A stretch of DNA of 26,277 bases. Origin: Priapulus caudatus. Lineage: Eukaryota > Priapulida > Priapulimorpha > Priapulimorphida > Priapulidae. Positions 10,013 to 26,277 of the stretch are shown piece after piece. Below the pieces are notes generated by a model. It saw only the letters and a program-made list of their open reading frames with translations, had not been told where the DNA came from and searched no databases. Location: contig NW_014577082.1 in the NCBI RefSeq assembly GCF_000485595.1, forward strand, positions 708,923 through 735,199, in the 5' to 3' direction. The position numbers were made by a program, and so were the translations under genes. The first letter of the stretch is position 1. Every line of letters begins with the position of its first letter.

Positions 10013-10270
10013 GCTGCTACTGCTGCCGCCGCGTGATGGGTTAGGACGGATGCGTGCGGGGGTGTGGATGCCGGACGAAGGGGAGAGGAGCACTGGATGC
10101 TGTCGCGAGGCTGCCACCGCATGCCGTCGACGTCCCATCGGGATTCTGCGCGACGCACAGCATCCGACGGTCCGGCCGGTAGGTGGCGCTCGCGTGGGTG
10201 GCAGCATCATTGTGGCGTCAGGAGGGCCATGACACGAGCAATATCACCATATCAGACAACAAGACGCAGC

Positions 10271-10302
10271 CGCGGGGTCACCGCGGGGTCACCGCGGGGT
10301 CG
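10271..10302. repeat. 11-bp tandem repeat, three copies
   Basis: CGCGGGGTCAC occurs three times in a row, the last diverging to CGCGGGGTCG. It lies in the GC-rich region after the PPP2R3 stop. Confidence 0.85.
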
Positions 10303-11040
10303 CTAGCGGGAAAATCCTCAGTGGGCGCTTTGCGGCGCTCCTGGCGAAAATCCTCGCGAATCTCTCCGACGCGGCGGCTGTTGTAAAGCGATCTCAGTGG
10401 CGCCACCTGGAGTGAGTTTCGTTACCGTGTGAGATATCTTGAGAGAGAGACGGAGGCCCCGGATCATTGTGACGAATAGGAAATTGGCCTCGGTTGAAAA
10501 CCTGACATCGGCTGTTCGATCGCAGCGTGCGCGCGAGAGTAGACACACATACGTGTAGGTATGTAGGTAGCGACAGCCAGCCCGAAAAGCTTTACTGTAA
10601 AAAAATATTTATGAGACGTGATTATAAGAGTGACATTTGCTGTGAGAAGCAGGTAGAGCCTGATGCTGAGAATGAAACAAATGTCGGCTGTATCGGTGCG
10701 ACGGAATAATCCAGATCTGATTATGATATTCACGTGGTCGGTCGCAGCAGTGTACCCGCGGTCTCATGGACGCACTGGGTGGTTATTAGGGTTCGTGAGT
10801 ATGCTAGTCACTGCATTGTCAGTCAGTCACCTGTGCAAGTTGTTTAGTCAGTCACAACGTCGCACAACCCCCGAACACTGTACCGATATTTTATGACTAT
10901 TTATGAAGCCCTCGCGGTGAGACAGATCTTTATTACTAATAGACTTAGTATCCGTGTGTTCAGACTGGTGCGCACGCACCGTACACACACTATGTACACA
11001 CACGCGTGATGCGTGCGTGCTCTCAGTGCATAAGCATACA
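10303..11040. other. Intergenic sequence, nothing recognised
   Basis: Moderate GC, with several short frames that have no family resemblance. May include the rest of the PPP2R3 3' UTR. Confidence 0.4.
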
Positions 11041-11165
11041 TATCCATATACATGTCTATACACGCATGCACACGCACGCACACACGCGCTTACACGCACA
11101 CACACACACATACACACACACTCACTATCTTTCTCTTTCTCACACACACACACACATATACACAC
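11041..11165. repeat. (CA)n microsatellite
   Basis: Alternating CA with CACGCA variants and an interruption of TC. His/Thr-rich open frames here are simple-repeat translations. Confidence 0.93.
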
Positions 11166-11530
11166 TCCCGCGCGAGGGGCAGAGATCTTAACGATATCTT
11201 TAATATATGAGGTTTGCTCATGTAACCTGGTGCAAGATCTATTCTTCTACCTGTTATCGACGGCCGTTTTCGTCTCGTTGTTGACTAATATTTAGAGGCT
11301 TACGGGTTCCTAGAGTGCTTGGACTCACGCGTGATCGTGCACGCCTACACCCTGTATGTCACAGCGTGTTGCTAGTGCAGTGAGAGTTGCACTGAGCTTG
11401 TGCAGAGAATCGGCTTATAGGGTGACTGCGTGCCAGTCCGCGCACGCAGGTGCATGGGGCATGCGACACTTCTGTTCTCACGTCTGTGACTTTGGGCGTG
11501 TGACGCACTCGCGACGCACCCACGTGCCGT

Positions 11531-11590
11531 CACGACGCGCCCCGTGATGTCACGACGCGCCCCGTGATGTCACGACGCGCCCCGTGATGT
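11531..11590. repeat. 20-bp tandem repeat, three perfect copies
   Basis: CACGACGCGCCCCGTGATGT occurs three times without change, after a degenerate upstream partial copy. The lack of divergence suggests recent expansion. Confidence 0.93.
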
Positions 11591-12393
11591 CGGCATGCAG
11601 TTGTTCGTATTTGCTCGTGTCGAATATTTGTCGTGCTGCTGTGAATCGATGCATAGTGCGCACAACGAAACATGGGTGCTTCTTTTCTTTGGCTTGCTGG
11701 CTGTGTTTAGCAACCCCTTATCTCCCCTCTCTGATGTGTTAGTATAGTCGCCTCGTGGCACTCGCCACTTCACCGTAGTGTGGGTCATCAGACTCACTGC
11801 TCCATCGATGTGTCACGCTCGTTCGACCCGGGAAAGGAGGGCCTAATGAAGTGAGACTGGGTATTTGACTGATGGGAAAAAGCGGAGCCTATGTGTGATA
11901 GGGTGAGGGGCCAGTTAGAGAAGGGAGAAAGGAACAGTTGTGAAATTTATCAGCTGTGATGTTGATCTGCCAAGAGTTGCGTGTGACTTTCATTATTTGA
12001 AATGACAAAAGGAATCTGTTCAACAATTGCCGATAATGCCGTGGTTAGTAACCTTAATTGAGCGCAATTTTCTCTTGTCGCACCAGGAAATTACTATTTT
12101 ACCTGCTTTACAGATTGCTGCATAGTCTCGCTAATTGATGCCAGATTATTTCAAAGCACGAGTCAACGGGTGAGAAGTTTTACGTAATTAAAATGCGTAG
12201 CTGCATATCAGTTGTTGCAGAGGCTATTGCAGAGTATGGGTTTCCCGCACAAGGTATCTAACGTTAACGAGACACTAATTTAACCGGCCAAGAGATATTA
12301 ATAAAATGAAGGAGATTTATCAGTGTTTGCAATGTCAGATGCATTTGTACGAAAAAATTCGCTTAGTATTATTAGTGCACCAACCATACTTGC
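11591..12393. other. Intergenic sequence, nothing recognised
   Basis: No exon-like segment, RNA gene or repeat family that I can identify. AT content rises toward 12300. Confidence 0.4.
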
Positions 12394-12447
12394 CATCAAG
12401 AGCGTATAAAGAAGGTCTTCTTTATCCTTCTTTATACGCTCTTGATG
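12394..12447. repeat. Perfect 22-bp inverted repeat with 10-nt loop
   Basis: CATCAAGAGCGTATAAAG plus AAGG at 12394-12415 is matched exactly by its reverse complement at 12426-12447, with TCTTCTTTAT between. A transcript would fold to an uninterrupted hairpin. It is unlike a typical pre-miRNA, which has bulges and a longer loop. Confidence 0.95.
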
Positions 12448-12623
12448 CCATGCCGCAACATGTGAGTTCCTGTGTGTTGTGTGATTTGTTGTACGTTGCC
12501 ATGGAGATTGTATTGCCGTTTTAGTGAGGCGTGTTCCCTATGCATTTATTTATCAAATGCAGTCATTCTGTCGAGATTGAAAGGCATGATGCAGTCAGCA
12601 GTAGTGTCATCTGCTTGTGTTAA

Positions 12624-12626
<3 letters not shown>

Positions 12627-12667
<41 letters not shown>

Positions 12668-12742
12668 CGTGCGTGTGTGCGTGTGCGTGCGTGCGTGCGT
12701 GCGTGTGTGTGTGTGTGTGCACGCGCGCGTGCGTGCGTGTGT
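12627..12742. repeat. (GT)n / (GTGC)n microsatellite
   Basis: Pure GT changing to GTGC and GCGT variants. Alternating purine-pyrimidine, so Z-DNA is possible. Cys/Val frames are by-products. Confidence 0.95.
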
Positions 12743-14804
12743 GGCAACCAGTGGTTGGCAGCTTGCCAGCATAGCTGAATGGGCGAAAAGCAATAGCGTT
12801 TTGTCTGTGCTGTGTTGTGCTGTAATAGTAAATACGTATAAGTTTGAAGCTGCACTTACAATTAAAGCATTAACACTTGTCGTCGTCGCCGCTACTTTGC
12901 GTGCATATCGCGACAGTGTTCAGTCATCGATGCTTTCAGCCTGATACTAGCGACCATTTTTCATTCCCTCCCTGCTTCTTGGCTTTGAGTGAACTCTCGC
13001 TACCTATTTCCTTAGTCTAGCCTAGCTGTGACCAATACTCGCGTCTTCTCCTGCATCGGCTATGTAGGGGTGACTACTCGTGCCCTACTCTGAAGCTCTC
13101 TTACTCTAATAGGCCCATGGTGTAGGATTCAGTTCTCTAGGCCACGCGGTCGTACTAATGTCCAACGGCCTATGCTTACGTCTAGCTCTTACACCCACCC
13201 CTTAACCTTGTGGTGCCAAACACTGTTCACTACTTTATACTTGTAGAAGTATTCGCTTTGTCTCCGATGTTGTGAGTCCCTCCGTCCAGCAGTGTGTCCC
13301 GCAGTTTGGAGTCGGATTGTCGGAGCAGGCCGACTGTTGCCAGGCAACGGGCAACGCTCGCCCGGCAGCTGCAACAATCTCCCCTCTGTTTAGCATGAAA
13401 TTGTTTAAGCGCCGCGAACGAGACGAGGCGCAATTTGACAGCTTTTACGGCGAGATTTTTTATAGATTTTGTATCTCCGTGCATTTTATTCCGTTAGTGA
13501 CGTGTCCCGCGCAGCTCTATTGAATACGCCTGGTGTCGACTCATTGCGCATGCCAGACATTGTGTAGGTGTGGTGGTGATTGTTTTCACACACACGCACC
13601 TGATAATGTATATGCAGGGCATTGTTCCATTACCAAATGTTTGGTAATGTCAAGGCATAGTCTTGAAACGTTATTATACATGCTAAACTGTATAATAAAA
13701 GCATGTTGTTGATTTATTTGACAAGCATGGTGTTGCGCGAGCTTGGTCTTTATGCATTAGGCATTTGTGGTACTGCGCAGGCATGGTAGTTAAAGAGTTG
13801 TCATGTTCAGCCGATTTACCAAAGCGTAGAGATGTGAATTTTTAGTGTTTATTTATTGAATATGCAATTATATATTCTTAGCAGCACAACGATATTATGA
13901 ACGTTAACGCTTATTTTGACGCTTTCTGTAAATTTTATGCAATTTGCTAAACTTCAGACTGTGTTATTTATGTGAATAAAAACCCCATGTTAAAGCAGTC
14001 GTTTTTTCTATGCTACTTTCAATATTTTAGGACATCACAAACCTTACTGCGCATATCACAAATTATGGTTCACTGGTGTGAAAGCACGCTCTTTATAAAC
14101 AAGATGCATTGCAAACACTTGATTCACCTGTACTCAAACTCACAAACAATACTTGTTTGTGATTCTACCAGTTTTCGTTACACTCCTCAAATATGAGCAT
14201 ATGAGTGAAGAGTCACAGGATATAAACGTGCATGCACATTACAGATGTAAAGAAGACTATGAATAAGAAATGAAAACATAAATATTTAATCATTACTCTC
14301 CCTCGCACACACGATGTTCACATAGAGCCGTCGAACTGCCCATCATCTGTTAAATTATCACTTCACCAATTTATAGAATCAACAGCCAATATTAGGCCTA
14401 TTGCACGTGTATACATCATATATACCCATCACAACTTCTTGCTAATTTTGGTCCCAGGGTAGTATGTTCACTACCATCAAACCTGAAAGTGTAACGGGAT
14501 AGCAGAATATGCTTTATGGGATGAGATAGGTAATTTTTTTGTCAAGTCCACCTATTAGAATTGGTGTGACGCCACGTACAACCAAACTACATTTTGGCCT
14601 CTGCAGCATTAGCCAGTAATGCCCAACTTATTTTTCACGAGGTGTTTAGAGTGTGCAAACTTTTAAACAAACTTACAACAGAATTGTTTTTCATGACAGC
14701 AAATAAGAGTGGATGGATTTACAATAGTGCAATAATCAACACATGATTACCTGTCTGCAACCGACACATTTAAACAACGGAATCTCGAGCGATCACGCAT
14801 CTCA
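12743..14804. other. Intergenic sequence with small hairpins
   Basis: No gene recognised. CATTACCAAA and TTTGGTAATG form a hairpin at 13628-13649. TTATTATACA (13671-13680) pairs with TGTATAATAA (13689-13698) around an 8-nt loop. The second half is AT-rich. The FARSA 3' UTR and polyadenylation site should be at the right end of this stretch, but I cannot place them. Confidence 0.5.
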
Positions 14805-14998
14805 AGCGGGTTATGAGATAGCGCCCCTAGCGACCAAGCAGGTTGTAAGGCAGCGCCCCCTAGCGACCAAGCGGGTTGTAAGGCAGTGCCCCTAGCGACC
14901 AAGCAGGTTATAAAGTAGGGCCCCCCTAGTGACCAAGCAGGTTGTAAGTCTTAGCACCCGCTAGTGACGAAGCAGCTCGCAAGGCTAAGCACCATCGC
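14805..14998. repeat. About 33-bp tandem repeat, 5-6 copies, just downstream of FARSA stop
   Basis: Units built from CCCCTAGCGACCAAGCAGG plus TTGTAAGGCAG. Lengths drift from 32 to 35 bp through C-run length changes. It ends about 30 bp from the FARSA stop codon, so it may be transcribed in the 3' UTR, where the complement gives repeated CTTGGTCGCTAG. Confidence 0.9.
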
Positions 14999-15030
14999 GA
15001 GGCCAGAGAGAATGCGAGCCGGGATGATGG

Positions 15031-24048
<9,018 letters not shown>

Positions 24049-24300
24049 GACTTAGCGCATTGGGCGGAGCCTGTTGATTGTTATAGCTGACGTAATCACA
24101 TAAAAATCACGATTATATATAATACACATATTTATACATATGTTTTAAAGTATCGAGTTAGATTTAACTGTAACGCAACGTGTTGTACGTTTAATTTAAG
24201 TGAATGCAATTAGTTTTGAATTTATATACACCGAGGTCCATATCCGTACTACACCACGTTAGCTTCCGGTATCAGTGTAGCAGACAAGTGTTGGTGTTTT
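24049..24300. promoter_or_regulatory. Putative FARSA promoter region: GC box, CRE-like and ETS motifs
   Basis: Upstream of the FARSA start (minus strand) lie GGGCGG at 24062-24067, TGACGTAA at 24088-24095 and CTTCCGGT at about 24263-24270 (ACCGGAAG on the FARSA strand, an ETS/GABP-type site). ETS and GC-box motifs near start sites are common in metazoan housekeeping promoters. Motif reading only; the transcription start is unknown. Confidence 0.4.
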
Positions 24301-24454
24301 TATTACAGCTGTTACTCAATTACTGTTAAAAATGTCATATCTTCAAATGTATTCGACGGACATTTTGCAGAAATGCAATATTACCCAAATCGTCAAATTT
24401 TTCGTTGTTATGTGAACTGTATCGCTTGAACAATAATGCATTATGTGTTTATAG

Positions 24455-24560
24455 TATACTACAGTACTAGTATAGACTAGTAGTAGTAGTAGTATACTCT
24501 ATATTATATAGACTATAGTAATTAGTACTATTACTATTACTATTACTATAGTATAATTAT
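24455..24560. repeat. TAG/TAC triplet-rich block
   Basis: (TAG)n followed by (TAC/TAT)n strings such as TAGTAGTAGTAGTA and ATTACTATTACTATTACTA. The two halves are largely complementary and could fold back. Confidence 0.8.
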
Positions 24561-24618
24561 TACTGCTAGCATTAGTGATAGTGGCACTGGTACTGACTAC
24601 TGGTAGTGCCTAGTGTAA

Positions 24619-24777
24619 AGCTCTAATGCTATAGCCCGCGGATAGCTGCCGCAGGCTATCTCGGCTATATACCTGCGGCTACCTCGGCTATATACCTGCG
24701 GCTACCTCGGCTATATACCTGCGGCTACCTCGGCTATATACCTGCGGCAGCTATCCGCGGGCTATAGTACTAGAGCT
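24619..24777. repeat. 37-bp inverted repeat enclosing four 23-bp tandem repeats
   Basis: Arms at 24619-24655 and 24741-24777 are reverse complements except for two bases; they include CTATAGCCCGCGGATAGCTG. Between and partly overlapping them are copies of TCGGCTATATACCTGCGGC plus TACC at 24661, 24684, 24707 and 24730, the last merging into the right arm. It lies between the divergent FARSA and GCDH starts. Confidence 0.95.
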
Positions 24778-24840
24778 ATGTCTAGTGGTACTGTACTACT
24801 GTAGTCTGTACTGTACTACTGCTGGTAGTGGTACTGGTAG

Positions 24841-25258
24841 GCCAATATACAAAATATTTCAAAATACACAATCATTGTGACAATGCACGTTCCTCAAATG
24901 TCCTTGGGTTTAGTGTTACAATATGATATATGGCTCTAAAAGCAATTTCTTGTTAATATAATTAAGAGAATAAGACTATATCATTGATAGTATCAATGGC
25001 AATGGCTTTGTTTCTTAATGATTAAACCAACAAACATAAAGTTTTAAAGTAAAATATTCCTGTGGCTGTGATTCACTACACTAGATCATTTATTTAGGCA
25101 TCTTCCAGATTCTAAGATTTATATAGGGAAATCCTTGATCCTTGATCTAAGCACTTCTGAGCTGTAGTGTTCTCTTTGTATGGTAGGCACTTAATATTGT
25201 ATAGTTGTCTCTAGTAACACTCTAGTAGGTTAGAACTTCCTTAACTGAGTTCATATAG
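24841..25258. other. Region upstream of first recognised GCDH exon
   Basis: AT-rich. The mitochondrial presequence exon of GCDH is expected here or in the preceding kilobase, but I cannot identify it with confidence. Confidence 0.4.
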
Positions 25259-25846
<588 letters not shown>

Positions 25847-26039
25847 TAGATGTGTACATGGTATGATTAGGAGGTGGAGGAGTGAGCTGGGTGAATGTTA
25901 TTTGTTGGTAGGTTATTAGGTTGCAGAAATTGAAAGGATGGGCATGTGGGGAGAAGAGGCTCACTGACCAAGGTGTTGTAGACATGGAGATTAGAGGTGT
26001 GGAGAGCAGGAATATGACAAATAGTCGACGGAATGTACC

Positions 26040-26135
26040 AGCCTAAAAATAACTTTTTTTTTTACGAGAGCTCTTTTTTGATTTTGTATAAAAAAAGAGC
26101 TCTCGTAATTTTTTTTACGGGAGCTATTTTAGGCT
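26040..26135. repeat. Nested inverted repeat (foldback) in GCDH intron
   Basis: Outer arms AGCCTAAAAAT (26040-26050) and ATTTTAGGCT (26126-26135) enclose an inner stem TTACGAGAGCTCTTTTTT against AAAAAAGAGCTCTCGTAA. A third ACGGGAGCT copy follows the inner stem. About 95 bp in all; may be a tiny foldback element. Confidence 0.88.
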
Positions 26136-26277
26136 TGGCCAGAGCTACTTTTTCATAGCATGATTTTGTTAAAATTTTCATAATTTTGATGCACTGACTC
26201 TAATAAGCCAGAAATTGTGTCGAATTATTGTAAAGGTGTTTCCCAAACGAAAGTCAAGATTATGCTTTGGCGAAATC
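26136..26277 (+). other. GCDH intron, to window end
   Basis: AT-rich intron sequence. The next GCDH exon is not reached. Confidence 0.6.

Noticed and set aside
9812-10210. 132-aa minus-strand frame, Glu/Arg-rich
   Set aside because: Antisense of the acidic PPP2R3 tail and the (CTC)n 3' UTR.
12394-12447. MicroRNA precursor
   Set aside because: The stem is perfectly paired, the loop is only 10 nt and there are no basal segments; kept as a palindrome finding, not an RNA gene.

Overview
The window is a piece of a metazoan (invertebrate-type) nuclear genome. Coding sequence is split by GT-AG introns, satellites and microsatellites are abundant, several short inverted-repeat transposons sit in introns, and the three recognisable genes encode conserved animal proteins. 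Which phylum cannot be said from the sequence alone. There is no operon, CRISPR array or prokaryotic signal.

Layout. 1-3825: non-coding, dominated by a 1.9 kb G-rich minisatellite (about 295-2170). 3826-9918 (+): seven 3'-terminal coding exons of a PPP2R3 (PP2A B''-type regulatory subunit) gene, with two EF-hand loops and an acidic tail; its introns carry a (TTG)n block, a 43-bp minisatellite with a YY1-like core, CT microsatellites and a repeat with nuclear-receptor-like DR1 motifs. 9919-15030: intergenic, rich in microsatellites, with no gene recognised. 15031-24048 (-): the complete 13-exon gene for cytosolic phenylalanyl-tRNA synthetase alpha subunit (FARSA), about 518 codons. Its introns hold four separate transposon-like units with inverted ends (17981-18486, 18601-18951, 20025-20770, 22396-23787), the last a PIF/Harbinger deletion derivative with a transposase N-terminal remnant. 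24049-25258: putative bidirectional promoter region containing a long stem with tandem repeats in its loop. 25259-25845 (+): first two recognised exons of glutaryl-CoA dehydrogenase (GCDH), which continues off the window.

The genes serve unrelated housekeeping jobs: phosphatase targeting, tRNA charging, and mitochondrial lysine/tryptophan catabolism. FARSA and GCDH lie head to head; they are also near neighbours in human 19p13, so this may be ancient microsynteny.

The most checkable anomalies are: two one-base insertions in FARSA exon 1 that break an otherwise conserved N-terminus (assembly error or a real lesion); helically phased 11-bp repeats in inverted orientation at both flanks of the Harbinger derivative; TTAA- and GTAAG-flanked inverted-repeat elements of unclear superfamily, two of them with duplicated termini; and a set of near-perfect short palindromes that look like template-switch products. 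I found no convincing wholly new biological system.
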